Shown here piece after piece: positions 1 through 8,962 of a stretch of DNA of 64,000 nt. The translations under genes were made by a program, and so were the position numbers. Numbering within the stretch: position 1 is the stretch's first letter; each line of letters starts with the position of its first letter. The notes below the pieces were generated by a model. The model was not told where the DNA came from. It saw only the letters and a program-made list of their open reading frames with translations, and ran no database searches. This DNA comes from Chitinophaga filiformis (lineage in GTDB: Bacteria; Bacteroidota; Bacteroidia; Chitinophagales; Chitinophagaceae), in contig NZ_FNBN01000003.1 of assembly GCF_900102545.1 (NCBI RefSeq), positions 1,322,295 to 1,386,294 on the forward strand, given 5' to 3'.

Positions 1-1437
1 CAGGTCAAAATACCGGCATTGCTCTCCGCACAATTCCAGCTGGCGTTCGCGCATCAATATTTTCATGGCATTATCTTTATCGCCCAATGTAGTATACAAA
101 AAGGCATGAGAGCGGGAGCGTACACTGTCGATCAGCGCCAGTGGCGCATCGCCCGTATTGCCTTGCTGGATATGGGATTCGGCCAGCATCAGCATTACAT
201 CAGCCAGGCGGATCACCTGGCCATTGATAGGGCTTTTAGGATCGCCATATTTTTCCACGAGATTATAATACTCATATTTCTTCCAGCGATAGTCGCCCTG
301 TGGATCTGTAGCATCAAAAGGAAAGGGTTTGGCACCTGTGGCACACTGCTGGCAGTACATGGTTTCTCCTCCTGAAGCTTCAGTGCCATAGAAGGTGGAT
401 TTGGCACGGGGATCGGTATACAACTCGCCGGTTGCGGGATTGGGATAGGTGAATGCTTTCACAGCAGCATTGCTGATGTATACATTCTTCCAGTCATTCC
501 AGCCATACTCCATCGCACGGCCGGTATGCGTTTGTTTGCCTACCTGTTCCGCGCCATTGCCAAACATATAATAAGGGGAGCCAACACCCCAGTCGGTCCA
601 CTGTTGATCCATGATCTGGAAGATGTTCTCCGGTGTGTTCTGATTGGTAGTGCTGAACACATTATCAAATGAGGGGTCGAGTTTATAGGTATAAGGAGCA
701 CCCATCAGCTTTTCGAAGGAAGCCTGTGCAAGCGCCCATTTTTTCTGGTACAGGTAAGCCTTTCCGAGCAGGGCTATTACGGCGCCTTTGGTTACCCTGC
801 CTAATTCTGCAGCAGGATATACTGTGGGTAACTCTGTGGTTGCTTCTGCTTCTGTCAGGTCTTTTTCTATCTGCTTCCATACGTCAGCAGCAGGGCTGCG
901 GGATAAATAGTTGTTATGCAATGTGGTTTGATAGTCGATATATAGTGGTACATCTCCCCATAAGGTTACTAAATGGAAATACGCATATGCCCGGAGGAAC
1001 TTTACCTCTGCAAGGTATTGATTCAGTTTTGCGCGATCTGCGGTGGCCGTGGGATTCCAGGCTGCTGCTCGGTCTATCACCAGGTTGGTCCGGAAGATCA
1101 TCCGGTAAAGGGAACTCCATAATGCACTCTGATCTGCATTGTTGGTGCCGAAACTGTAATCGCCCAGTTCCTGTTCCGCCCCCAACAGGAAGCTGGCGCG
1201 TTTGGCTTCATTTCCCATCAAATCAAAAATATAGTAATACTCCCTGGCCCACAATCCGGGATGCAATAGCGTAGCGTAACTGGCAATAGTGGCCTGGTTC
1301 AGCGCCCCGATGTTAGTGAAATAAGTATCGTATGCGTAGGCACTCTGATCCACAAGGTCGAGACGTGACTTGCTACATCCGTTGAATATCGTCGTCAGCC
1401 CCGCTATCAGTAATAATTGATGTATATACTTCTTCAT
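1..1437 (-). CDS. SusD/RagB-family nutrient-binding outer-membrane lipoprotein (partial, 3' end outside window)
   Basis: Surface lipoprotein that captures a glycan or peptide ligand and hands it to the SusC channel encoded just upstream. The frame is open from an ATG at 1437 to base 1, giving 479 residues without a stop. The N-terminus is a lipoprotein signal (MKKYIHQLLLIAGL, cysteine at about residue 22 in FNGCSK). Typical SusD blocks follow: KFLRAYAYFHLVTLWGDVPL in the N-terminal TPR region, VIRLADVMLMLAES and RERQLELCGEQCRYFDL near the C-terminus. The last motif usually lies about 40-60 residues before the end, so little is missing. It follows the SusC gene by 17 bases, so the two are surely co-transcribed. 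The substrate cannot be read from the sequence. Confidence 0.93.
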   Translation of the reverse strand, partial: MKKYIHQLLLIAGLTTIFNGCSKSRLDLVDQSAYAYDTYFTNIGALNQATIASYATLLHPGLWAREYYYIFDLMGNEAKRASFLLGAEQELGDYSFGTNNADQSALWSSLYRMIFRTNLVIDRAAAWNPTATADRAKLNQYLAEVKFLRAYAYFHLVTLWGDVPLYIDYQTTLHNNYLSRSPAADVWKQIEKDLTEAEATTELPTVYPAAELGRVTKGAVIALLGKAYLYQKKWALAQASFEKLMGAPYTYKLDPSFDNVFSTTNQNTPENIFQIMDQQWTDWGVGSPYYMFGNGAEQVGKQTHTGRAMEYGWNDWKNVYISNAAVKAFTYPNPATGELYTDPRAKSTFYGTEASGGETMYCQQCATGAKPFPFDATDPQGDYRWKKYEYYNLVEKYGDPKSPINGQVIRLADVMLMLAESHIQQGNTGDAPLALIDSVRSRSHAFLYTTLGDKDNAMKILMRERQLELCGEQCRYFDL

Positions 1438-1454
1438 AAAATCATGTTTAGAAA

Positions 1455-4400
1455 TTAAAACCCTAATTGAATACCTGCCAGGAAAGTCCTAGGTTGTGGT
1501 ACCTGTCCCTGATCAATACCACGTGCAAAGAGGTAGTCGCCTGCTACTTCCGGATCATAGCCGGTGTAGCTGGTGAGGGTAACTAAGTTTTGCGCTGCTA
1601 TGTAAATGCGGAGTGATTGAACGGTGCCTTTGGTGACATTGTTTAACATCGACATCGGAGCGTTGTAGCCAATAGTAATATTCCGTAGACGCAGGTAGCT
1701 GCCATCTTCCAGCCACCAGTCGGATGGGCGGAGGTTACCGTTACCTGTTACATTCTGGCCTATACGGGGCAGTTCAGCAACATCACCGGGTTTGCGCCAC
1801 CTGTTAAGGATGTCGGTGCTGGCGTTGTGCCCTGTAGACATGAAGCTGGTATTTAGTTTTAAGCCATTCAGGAGTTTCAGTCCGCTGATACCTGACAATA
1901 CAAGGTTCAGGTCAAAGTTTTTATATGTAATACCGGCATTGATCCCATAAACATATTTGGGGATGGCATTGCCTAATATTTCCTGGTCTTTTGCTGTAAC
2001 CACGCCATCGCCGTTGATGTCTTTATAAATGAAATCGCCGGGTAATAAACCATCCTGGTATTTCGTCTCTGGTTTGCCGGATTTTCTGGCCGCTTCCTCG
2101 TTAAGGGTATTTATTTCGTCAGCATCCCTGGCCACATGATCCAGGCGGTAACCATAGAAGGAGCCGATGGCATTACCTGCAGCGGTGTAAGTGGTGGCAG
2201 GTACCGGTGTAAAGGCGCCGGCCTGGATAGGAGCAGAAAACTGGTCGCCTAATGACAGCACTTCGTTATGGTTAAGAGATCCGTTGACGCTCACATTGAA
2301 GCTAAGGTTGTTGTTGATCTTATCCCTGTACCCGATGGTCAATTCAAACCCTCTATTCCGGGCGTCGGCAGCATTGACTGTTTTACGAGGTTGCGCGCCG
2401 GTAGGACTTACGCCAATACTGGCAGGCAGCAAGGTGGTTACCAGCAAACCGGTACTTTTACGGTCATACCAATCGGCTTCGACGGTGAGGCGATGCTTTA
2501 AGAAGGCGAGGTCGACGCCTATATCGGTCTGTTTGGTTTGTTCCCATTTTAAATCGGGGTTGCTCAGGGTGGTCAGCGTAGTACCGGATATAAATGTTTC
2601 CGTGCTGCCCAGCGAGTATACCAGTGCGCCGCCGGGTGTGCCCTGGTACGTTTTTGCGGTATTGAGGAAGTTAGGGATATTGTTATTGCCGGTTTGTCCC
2701 CAGTTGGCACTCAGCTTACCCTCAGATAGTACTGGGAATGCGTCTTTTATAAATGTTTCTTCTGAAAAGCGCCAGGATAAACCGGCTGCAGCGAAATTAC
2801 CGTAACGGTTGTTTGGTCCGAAGTTGGAAGCACCATCCCTGCGATAACTGGTGGTGAGTATATACTTGTCGTCATAAGTATAGTTCAACCGTCCGTAATA
2901 GGAGATCACAGAAGGGCGTGCATAGTTGGAATAAGTATTGGTAACGGATTGGGAAGGAGCCACTACCACATCGGTGATATTATCATTGGGTTGGCCTGTA
3001 CCTCTGATGGTGGAGCTATTCGTAATTCCCGGATCAATATAGCTTTGTCCCGCGATCAGAGAGAACTGGTGCCTGTCCAATAGTTTTTCGTACGACAGAT
3101 AGTTCTCCAGCATGTAGTAGGAGTTTTCTGTAAAACCGAGCGTCGACTGGCGTGCCTGGTTCAGGAAATTAGATGCCTGGTACTGTTGCTGGTAGCTGTT
3201 AGTCCGGGTGGAGTTCACTTCTGCCGCGAACTGTGAGCGGAATTTTAACCCGTCGATGATGCGTACTTCACCCGATAGTTGCGGGAAGAAGGCGAGTGAT
3301 TTGGTCGTCTGACTTCTCATGGCAATCTCCTGTAATGGATTAACGGCATTGCTGAAGTCATCGATGTTGGAGAGGATAGAATATCCACCCTGTATAGAAG
3401 GGTCCAGGGTGGGTTTATAAGGTGCATATTGTATGGCATTGATGATATTGGCATAGTTGCCTTTACCTACATATTGCCGGACGATGATGTTTTGCGTAAA
3501 ACGGAACCGGCCCAGTGTTTCTTCGAGGCCTATGCGTGCCTGGAATCGCTTGTTGGTCGCGTTGGTTAAGATCGCCTGTTGATTGATATAAGTGGCGGAC
3601 ACACTATAATTTACTTTTTCACCACCACCACTGATGTTCAGATCATTTTCAGAGACGAGCGCATTACGGAAGATGGCATCCTGCCAGTCGGTACTGTCCT
3701 GTAAAACTGCCGATGTGTTGAACTTTGCCGGCAGCACGGTATTCTTCGTAGTGGCGAGATCTTTCAGCGCGTCCACATATTGTGCGGCATTGAGCAGGTG
3801 CAGTTGTTTCCAGGCGCTGGCAATGCCCCATTGAGAAGTAAAACTAATACGGGGTGGGCCGGGCTTTCCTTTTTTGGTGGTGATGATCACCACGCCATTG
3901 GCAGCTGCGGAACCGTAGATAGCTGTGGAAGATGCATCTTTCAGGATAGTGATACTTTCTATATCCTGGGGATTGAGTGTATTGAAAAGATTTTTAGTGC
4001 CCTGGATACCATCCACTACATACAGCGGATTGATATCAGTGAAGCTACCGGTACCCCTGATGATAATCTGGGCATCTGCACCGGCGCTGCCACTGCTTTG
4101 GAGTACCTGTACACCGGCGGCTTTACCGATAAGTAGTTGTGAAGGATTCGTGGCATTTACAGCACCGGCTTCTTTCACCGTAACTACGCTGAAGGCGCCT
4201 ACCACATCTTTCTTTCTGGCAGTGCCATAGCCGATAACGACGATGTCGTTCAGCGCTGCCACGGTCCTGACGAGGCGTACAGAAAAAGTGAGCGTAGCGC
4301 CTGATTTCAGGGTTACGTCGTTCAGCCGCTGGGTTTCAAAACCCATGTAAGAAATGGCGAAGGAGTATTTTCCTTCAGGGGGTAATCCGGAGAAACGGAA

Positions 4401-4610
4401 TACACCATTGCTGTCGGTAACCACGCCGGCGGTATACTTTGTTTTTTCATTGAGTGCCACTACTGAGGCATTGGGGAGAAGGTCCCCCTGATCTGTACGC
4501 ACGGTGCCGGTCACCTGCATACGACTTTGTGCCAGAGAGGTCATTGCAACGCCTGATATTAACATGACTAGCAGAAACAGACGCCATTTTGGTCGATAGA
4601 ACATCTTCAT
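1455..4610 (-). CDS. SusC/RagA-family TonB-dependent outer-membrane receptor
   Basis: Outer-membrane beta-barrel that imports the ligand bound by its SusD partner, powered by TonB. The 1051 residues are normal for the family. There is a signal peptide (residues 1-28, ending SLAQS), a carboxypeptidase-regulatory-like beta domain (about 32-115), a TonB-box-like segment IVVIGYGT (123-130), a plug (about 130-245, with the SusC motifs LYVVDG and DIESITILKDASSTAIYG) and the barrel, ending in a C-terminal aromatic (QLGF). It has no N-terminal STN signalling domain, although an ECF sigma/FecR pair lies directly upstream in the same orientation. The gap to FecR is 86 bases. Confidence 0.95.
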   Translation of the reverse strand: MKMFYRPKWRLFLLVMLISGVAMTSLAQSRMQVTGTVRTDQGDLLPNASVVALNEKTKYTAGVVTDSNGVFRFSGLPPEGKYSFAISYMGFETQRLNDVTLKSGATLTFSVRLVRTVAALNDIVVIGYGTARKKDVVGAFSVVTVKEAGAVNATNPSQLLIGKAAGVQVLQSSGSAGADAQIIIRGTGSFTDINPLYVVDGIQGTKNLFNTLNPQDIESITILKDASSTAIYGSAAANGVVIITTKKGKPGPPRISFTSQWGIASAWKQLHLLNAAQYVDALKDLATTKNTVLPAKFNTSAVLQDSTDWQDAIFRNALVSENDLNISGGGEKVNYSVSATYINQQAILTNATNKRFQARIGLEETLGRFRFTQNIIVRQYVGKGNYANIINAIQYAPYKPTLDPSIQGGYSILSNIDDFSNAVNPLQEIAMRSQTTKSLAFFPQLSGEVRIIDGLKFRSQFAAEVNSTRTNSYQQQYQASNFLNQARQSTLGFTENSYYMLENYLSYEKLLDRHQFSLIAGQSYIDPGITNSSTIRGTGQPNDNITDVVVAPSQSVTNTYSNYARPSVISYYGRLNYTYDDKYILTTSYRRDGASNFGPNNRYGNFAAAGLSWRFSEETFIKDAFPVLSEGKLSANWGQTGNNNIPNFLNTAKTYQGTPGGALVYSLGSTETFISGTTLTTLSNPDLKWEQTKQTDIGVDLAFLKHRLTVEADWYDRKSTGLLVTTLLPASIGVSPTGAQPRKTVNAADARNRGFELTIGYRDKINNNLSFNVSVNGSLNHNEVLSLGDQFSAPIQAGAFTPVPATTYTAAGNAIGSFYGYRLDHVARDADEINTLNEEAARKSGKPETKYQDGLLPGDFIYKDINGDGVVTAKDQEILGNAIPKYVYGINAGITYKNFDLNLVLSGISGLKLLNGLKLNTSFMSTGHNASTDILNRWRKPGDVAELPRIGQNVTGNGNLRPSDWWLEDGSYLRLRNITIGYNAPMSMLNNVTKGTVQSLRIYIAAQNLVTLTSYTGYDPEVAGDYLFARGIDQGQVPQPRTFLAGIQLGF

Positions 4611-4696
4611 AACTGGAACGTGTTTTTAATGTGCAGGGCATAGCAAGCCCTGGAGCGCTAAGGCGCTCATTGGTGGAATTGAACTATGTCGGTGAA

Positions 4697-5746
4697 TTAT
4701 TTTTTCCTGATTATAAATCCGCTATCATTCCGGGTCAGCTTCAGATTATTGGGAAGCGTTAAATCAGTCAGGATCTTCTCCAGCGAGTCTGTTTTTTCAA
4801 ATTTACCATCGAAATAAATGTCCATCACATCTGAAGGGTAATAATAGATGGCTATTCCATAGTAATTACTTAGCTGGTCCAATACCTGCGGCATCGGTTG
4901 ATTATTAAATTTATACCAGTCAGGTTTTGTATAACCTGTATCGTTGCTACCGGCTCTTACTAATATGTCCATGCCCCTGGTATTAAAGTCGGATACAATT
5001 GCTTTTCCTGTTTTGCGATAGTAGTTAAGTTCTTTGCCGGGCGTAAGTACTACATCGTTGATGACTTTCTTTTTATTGACAGATCCTTGTACCATCACCT
5101 TTCCGCTGTTCAGTCTTATGCTGATCATATCTTCGCCAGGGATGGCTTTCACATGAAAAAAGGTGCCCAGTGCGGTCGTGTATAGTTCCCCGCTATACAC
5201 GACAAAGGGATGTAATTTATCGGCGGCTACAGTAAAATCGGCTTCCCCTGTCAGGTAAATGTTCCTGTTTTCCCTGAATTGTTTGTTATATACGATGGTG
5301 GCTGCCGGCAATAGGCTTACTACTGAACCATCCGGCAATACGATGGCCATGGCTTTATGGCTGGTGTTGGTGGTTTGTTGCTGTTGTTCAGACGGAATTA
5401 TTACGGTCATTTCCCCGTTAGCAGCGGGTTTATTTTGATGGTCGCGGCGAAGCAGTAATAGGGTTCCCCCAACCAGTACGCCGGCTGTTATGGCAGCGAT
5501 AGACAGTCGTTTAATCCATTTCTTCCGGTTATTAGACAATACCGTTTGTTGATGAATATTTTTCAGCCACTGTCGGGAAACGGCTTCCGGGAAGTGGCTT
5601 TCTTCCTGTAATTGCAGGAATTCCTCTTCCGGCAGGTATTTCTCCAGCATATCAGGATGCTCCTGCAGGTAATTGGCCACCATGCGGGCTTCTTCCGGAG
5701 TGCATTGATGGCTGAAGAACCGTTTTAGTAATTCATCATTTATCAT
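4697..5746 (-). CDS. FecR-family anti-sigma factor
   Basis: Inner-membrane anti-sigma regulator that holds the cognate ECF sigma factor until a surface signal arrives. The 349 residues comprise a cytoplasmic N-terminal domain (LLKRFFSHQCTPEEARMVANY), one membrane helix (about 80-100, LSIAAITAGVLVGGTLLLL), the periplasmic FecR domain (about 130-235, with GEADFTVAADKLHPFVVYSG and TALGTFFHV) and a C-terminal STN-like DUF4974 region (about 275-345, with FNNQPMPQVLDQLSNYYGI). It lies between the sigma gene and SusC in the same orientation, 71 bases after the sigma stop. Its C-terminal domain may take over signalling duties, since the adjacent SusC has no STN domain. Confidence 0.93.
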   Translation of the reverse strand: MINDELLKRFFSHQCTPEEARMVANYLQEHPDMLEKYLPEEEFLQLQEESHFPEAVSRQWLKNIHQQTVLSNNRKKWIKRLSIAAITAGVLVGGTLLLLRRDHQNKPAANGEMTVIIPSEQQQQTTNTSHKAMAIVLPDGSVVSLLPAATIVYNKQFRENRNIYLTGEADFTVAADKLHPFVVYSGELYTTALGTFFHVKAIPGEDMISIRLNSGKVMVQGSVNKKKVINDVVLTPGKELNYYRKTGKAIVSDFNTRGMDILVRAGSNDTGYTKPDWYKFNNQPMPQVLDQLSNYYGIAIYYYPSDVMDIYFDGKFEKTDSLEKILTDLTLPNNLKLTRNDSGFIIRKK

Positions 5747-5817
5747 ATTATATACGGCTGGCAGATAAGTAATACGTTTGAAACGCGCGAACTACGTAGT
5801 CTGATTCAGAAATATTT

Positions 5818-6390
5818 TTAAAACCGGCTAAGCCAGGCCAGAAGGGATATCAGGAGCCCGAGATAATGTTTTATCTGTTTGATGGCCTGGAAAATATGTG
5901 TTTCGACAGTTCTGGACGACAAGGAAAGTTCGTGTGCAATCTGTTGGTAGTTCATGCCTTTAAAACGACTCATTTCGAATATCTTACGACGCATCGGAGG
6001 CATTTCTTTCAGTGCATTCGCCAGCTTTACCTGTAGTTCTTTTTCCGCCAGTTTCCCCCAGAAGTCATCTACCGGTAAGGTATATTTGTCTATCACGTGA
6101 ATGATCTTTTCCTTGTAAACCGTTTCCTTGCGGAGAAAATCGATCAGGGTGGTGCGGGCAATGCGGAACAGCTGTAACTGTATGTTGAGGTCATCAGCGA
6201 GATTTTCCCGGTAGTTCCAGCATTTGATGAATGTGAGCTGCGTCACCTCTTCAGCAATGAAGGATGACCTGGTTTTTTGGAGAATAAAATAGTAGATCCT
6301 TTTGTGCCAGGAATAGTAGACTTCATTGAACACCAAAAGGTTACCTTGTTTCAAAGCAGCTATAGTATTCAAAACATGGCAATTTACCAC
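5818..6390 (-). CDS. ECF RNA polymerase sigma factor (sigma-70 family), GTG start
   Basis: ECF sigma factor expected to direct RNA polymerase to the SusC/SusD promoter of this locus. It has 190 residues. Region 2 spans about 15-85 (EEVTQLTFIKCWNYRENL, then RIARTTLIDFLRKE). Region 4 spans about 125-180 with a helix-turn-helix (MNYQQIAHELSLSSRTVETH). The C-terminus is hydrophobic (LGLLISLLAWLSRF), as in many Bacteroidota FecI-like sigmas. The reading frame has no ATG before region 2: the first usable start is the GTG at 6390, with an in-frame TAA nine bases upstream. An ATT or TTG start nearby cannot be excluded. Confidence 0.92.
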   Translation of the reverse strand: MVNCHVLNTIAALKQGNLLVFNEVYYSWHKRIYYFILQKTRSSFIAEEVTQLTFIKCWNYRENLADDLNIQLQLFRIARTTLIDFLRKETVYKEKIIHVIDKYTLPVDDFWGKLAEKELQVKLANALKEMPPMRRKIFEMSRFKGMNYQQIAHELSLSSRTVETHIFQAIKQIKHYLGLLISLLAWLSRF

Positions 6391-6498
6391 AGCAATTTAA
6401 ATAAATAAATGTGGAAATTCTTTTCATCTTAGAAAGCAGGATCTGGAGAAAAGAAATTCTGGTAACTGCTGGTGCGTGTTGCAGGATATGTGATCACC

Positions 6499-7008
6499 TC
6501 ACCGGCCCCGCTGCATTTGTGCAATAGCTATCCATCCTTCCGGAGTGATACCCATAATCTCAGTAGCAAGGCCCAGCGTTTGGTAGGTGTCGAAGAAAGC
6601 CATTCGTGCAATTGGATGGTCCACTTCACTGATGATTGCATAACCTTGTTCACGAAGATCGTTGGTGATCCTATCGAAATCGCTTACGGGCAAACGGAAG
6701 GCAAGGTGCTGTGTTCCCCCTGCTGGATATTTGGCGAGGTAGTCATGGAACATACTTTGGCCGGAAAGAGGCTGGACGAGTTCAATGAAGGTACCTCCGT
6801 TATAAGTCTGAGTGGTCAGCCAGTCGCCGGCTACAACCTCGCCATAATAGGTCATATCGAGGTCCTGCGCGTGCATATGTTCTGGTGGAGGAAAGCCAGC
6901 GATGCCCAGCGTGCTGGCAAGGAATTTTGCAGCGGCGTGAATGTCGGGGACTACCCAGCCGATTTGTGCGAGTTCAAGTCCGGCGATGGTGTTGTTGATA
7001 TTGTTCAT
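6499..7008 (-). CDS. VOC-superfamily (glyoxalase/dioxygenase-like) protein
   Basis: Small metalloenzyme-fold protein of unknown substrate. The vicinal-oxygen-chelate fold is suggested by IGWVVPDIHAAAKFLASTLG near the N-terminus and by QHLAFRLPVSDFDRITNDL (second half of the fold), followed by FFDTYQTLGLATEIM. These include likely metal ligands His (QHLAF) and Glu (ATEIM). I chose the ATG at 7008 (169 residues), not an upstream start at 7059, because a -7 element TAATTTTG (minus strand, 7042-7035) lies between them. It is a single-gene unit downstream of the sigma factor on the same strand, about 110 bases from it. Confidence 0.8.
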   Translation of the reverse strand: MNNINNTIAGLELAQIGWVVPDIHAAAKFLASTLGIAGFPPPEHMHAQDLDMTYYGEVVAGDWLTTQTYNGGTFIELVQPLSGQSMFHDYLAKYPAGGTQHLAFRLPVSDFDRITNDLREQGYAIISEVDHPIARMAFFDTYQTLGLATEIMGITPEGWIAIAQMQRGR

Positions 7009-7034
7009 GTTTGATTTTAGCACTGGTGGCTGAA

Positions 7035-7042
7035 CAAAATTA
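7035..7042 (-). promoter_or_regulatory. Bacteroidota -7 promoter element (TAATTTTG) for the VOC gene
   Basis: Minus-strand TAATTTTG matches the Bacteroidota -7 consensus TAnnTTTG and ends 27 bases before the chosen ATG at 7008. No clear -33 element was found, so this is a motif match only. Confidence 0.45.
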
Positions 7043-7112
7043 AAACAGAGGGGATTCACATGCAGGGGGTATTTGCGACAATAAGAAGGCCGTTTACGAC
7101 AACATTAACAGC

Positions 7113-7144
7113 AACGCCTGCTACAAGACAATGCAGCAGGCGTT
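7113..7144 (-). terminator. Hairpin, probable transcription terminator
   Basis: A perfect 10-bp stem (AACGCCTGCT at 7113-7122 pairs with 7135-7144) with a 12-base loop lies 19 bases beyond the stop of the gene at 7164-7763. It has no U-tract on either strand, so termination strength is uncertain. Confidence 0.55.
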
Positions 7145-7163
7145 ATCTATTGCTATTGATGAC

Positions 7164-7763
7164 TTAATTCTGGATGATGGGTTGTTGGTTAGCCACTACT
7201 TTCAATGATAACCTGGTAATAGAATCGTTGAGCGTTACATACTTTTCCTTCAGGAATTCCCTTCTTTTATGATCCACATTTGACATAGTCAGTGAGTCGG
7301 CGATAGTGGAAAGTGAATTCTTGTAATGGTTAAACCTGTCGCGCTGAGTTGGATTGTGCTGGCTTTCGATGTACTTCTGTAATGTGTCGAGATAGCTGCT
7401 TTGCCTGGAATGTACTCCGGCGATAGTCTGACTATCTGCCGCTTTTGATACACTGTCAGCAAGCAGTTTGTTTTTCTGAGAGGTAGTCAGGATGTTCAAT
7501 GCGGTATCCTTGCTTTTGATCACAGCTTCCTGGTTGGAGATCAGATCATTTTTGTAAGAGGTAGACATAAACGTAAATACGCCTACAGTTACGGTCATAA
7601 TAAAACAAACCAGCATATAGCGGTTGATCATTTTAAGGATGGCAGGGTTAACTTTTGGTAGTGTAACCAGGCTGGCAATGAGTTTATACGCGAGGTACAT
7701 CAGCAGGAAACCAAATCCGGCGATCCCTGTACCTAAAATCTTCACGATGTCTAAAGAGTCCAT
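7164..7763 (-). CDS. Hypothetical two-helix membrane protein
   Basis: Not recognised. The 199 residues have two membrane helices (about 11-33, GTGIAGFGFLLMYLAYKL, and about 47-68, YMLVCFIMTVTVGVFTFM). A long polar, probably extracytoplasmic, alpha-helical tail (about 70-199) follows, rich in Lys, Asp, Ser and Gln and likely coiled. No enzymatic motif is visible. It is monocistronic, with a -7 element upstream and a hairpin downstream. Confidence 0.75.
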   Translation of the reverse strand: MDSLDIVKILGTGIAGFGFLLMYLAYKLIASLVTLPKVNPAILKMINRYMLVCFIMTVTVGVFTFMSTSYKNDLISNQEAVIKSKDTALNILTTSQKNKLLADSVSKAADSQTIAGVHSRQSSYLDTLQKYIESQHNPTQRDRFNHYKNSLSTIADSLTMSNVDHKRREFLKEKYVTLNDSITRLSLKVVANQQPIIQN

Positions 7764-7782
7764 AGGAGTTTGAAATAAGATT

Positions 7783-7790
7783 CAAATATA
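7783..7790 (-). promoter_or_regulatory. -7 promoter element (TATATTTG) for the membrane-protein gene
   Basis: Minus-strand TATATTTG is an exact match to TAnnTTTG, 19 bases upstream of the ATG at 7763. No convincing -33 box was seen at the usual distance. Confidence 0.5.
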
Positions 7791-7919
7791 GATTATTTGG
7801 AATATATAATCTTAAATATGATTGATTAACAGGTGATTTTTGAGTAGCGCTATGCTATTCACTACATGTAGATTGTGCTTTATTGAATAATATTTATTTT
7901 AGGGAATTAAATTTTCACT

Positions 7920-8432
7920 ATGAAAATCAGGCTAATAATAATCTCGATGATCCTTGTCCCATTTGCAATGGCCCATGCGCAAAATAATAAAGGCGGCAAA
8001 ATTCCATCAGATGAGGGAGCAAAACAAATTGAACTCTACAAGGAAATTTTTAAGCAGGACAGCATTTTCTTTAGCGCCTTTAATCGCTGTGATACACTTA
8101 CCTATCGTCAATATCTGACTAATGACTTTGAGTTTTACCATGATTTAGGTGGGCTGCATTATCTGGAGGAAGAAATGCAATCTATACGAGAGATGTGCCA
8201 AAGGAATTCACATATCCGGCGTCAGCTTCTGGAAAATACGTTGGAAGTTCATCCGCTAGGCGTCGATGGCGCTTTGGAGATAGGGGTACATCGTTTTTAT
8301 CATACAAACTCCGGACAAAGTGAGCATGTGAGCGGAACTTATAAGTTTATACATGTGTGGCAGAAGAAAGGCAATGTTTGGAGGATATCGAGGGTTATTA
8401 GTTACGACCATGGAAAGATGGACAATAATTAG
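7920..8432 (+). CDS. Secreted NTF2-like (DUF4440/SnoaL-type) protein
   Basis: The 170 residues begin with a signal peptide (1-20, ending AMAHAQ). The rest resembles the small NTF2-like fold: an N-terminal helix (QIELYKEIFKQDSIFFSAFN), a short block YLTNDFEFYHDLGG, and a C-terminal beta sheet ending in YKFIHVWQKKGNVWRISRVI. That ending is the hallmark of DUF4440 proteins. Many family members have no known activity, so I assign none. The start at 7920 gives a proper signal peptide. It is a single-gene unit. Confidence 0.75.
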   Translation: MKIRLIIISMILVPFAMAHAQNNKGGKIPSDEGAKQIELYKEIFKQDSIFFSAFNRCDTLTYRQYLTNDFEFYHDLGGLHYLEEEMQSIREMCQRNSHIRRQLLENTLEVHPLGVDGALEIGVHRFYHTNSGQSEHVSGTYKFIHVWQKKGNVWRISRVISYDHGKMDNN

Positions 8433-8436
8433 GATG

Positions 8437-8474
8437 GATAAAGGCAAGGCCTGCTTACATAAAGCTGCCTTATC
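8437..8474 (+). terminator. Weak hairpin after the NTF2-like gene
   Basis: GATAAAGGCA (8437-8446) can pair with TGCCTTATC (8466-8474), with one bulged A, just past the stop at 8432. There is no U-tract and the loop is 19 bases, so confidence is low. Confidence 0.3.
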
Positions 8475-8496
8475 TGCAGTTCCCTACTGTTCTTTC

Positions 8497-8856
8497 TCAG
8501 GAATAAGCTGCTTCGCTTTGGTTCATAATGTTTTTACGACTCCAATCCGATAATAAGAACAATACTTCCCGCAGGGATTCTCCCTTTTCACTCAATGAAT
8601 ATTCCACTCTCGGGGGGATTTCAGGATAGGCTTTACGGATGATAATGCCATCTGCCTCCAGCTCTTTTAAGCACTTTGATAGTACTTTAAGTGCCATGTT
8701 GGGCATTGTTTTGCTGAATTCGCCAAAACGCATCGGACCTTTTAGTAAAAGCCAGATAATAGGTGGTTTCCACTTGCCGCCAATTACAACAATAGTTGCT
8801 GTTATGGGGCAATCTTCCGCGCTATGATAATTTTCCTGATTTTTTTTTATTTCCAT
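8497..8856 (-). CDS. HxlR-family winged-helix transcriptional regulator
   Basis: DNA-binding regulator of 119 residues, a normal HxlR length. The family pattern is clear: CPITATIVVIGGKWKPPIIW with the single N-terminal cysteine, then LLKGPMRFGEFSKTMPNM (recognition region), LSKCLKELEADGIIIRK and the wing YPEIPPRVEYSLSEKGESL. It is transcribed away from the SDR gene at 8963. The 106-base gap holds two tandem 19-base repeats that overlap the SDR promoter. HxlR proteins often control a divergent oxidoreductase and sense electrophiles or redox stress through the conserved cysteine, so repression of the SDR and of itself is the likely role. Confidence 0.9.
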   Translation of the reverse strand: MEIKKNQENYHSAEDCPITATIVVIGGKWKPPIIWLLLKGPMRFGEFSKTMPNMALKVLSKCLKELEADGIIIRKAYPEIPPRVEYSLSEKGESLREVLFLLSDWSRKNIMNQSEAAYS

Positions 8857-8886
8857 AATTCAATCCTGTTGATAATTACAACCTTT

Positions 8887-8924
8887 TGGTAATTACTTGA
8901 CAAAATGGTAACTACTTGACAAAA
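8887..8924. promoter_or_regulatory. Tandem 19-bp repeat, candidate HxlR operator
   Basis: Two adjacent 19-base copies (8887-8905 TGGTAATTACTTGACAAAA, and 8906-8924 with a single T-to-C change) lie between the divergent HxlR and SDR genes. The second copy supplies the TTG of a candidate -33 box. A degenerate third copy may precede them (8868-8886). A dimeric HxlR bound here would block the SDR promoter. Confidence 0.6.
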
Positions 8925-8946
8925 GTACAGTATTAGGATAATTTCG
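8916..8946 (+). promoter_or_regulatory. Candidate promoter of the SDR gene
   Basis: TTG at 8916-8918, a 20-base spacer, then TAATTTCG (8939-8946, one mismatch to TAnnTTTG), 16 bases before the ATG at 8963. The -33 part lies within the second operator-like repeat. Confidence 0.45.
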
Positions 8947-8962
8947 ACGCAAAATTTGTATC

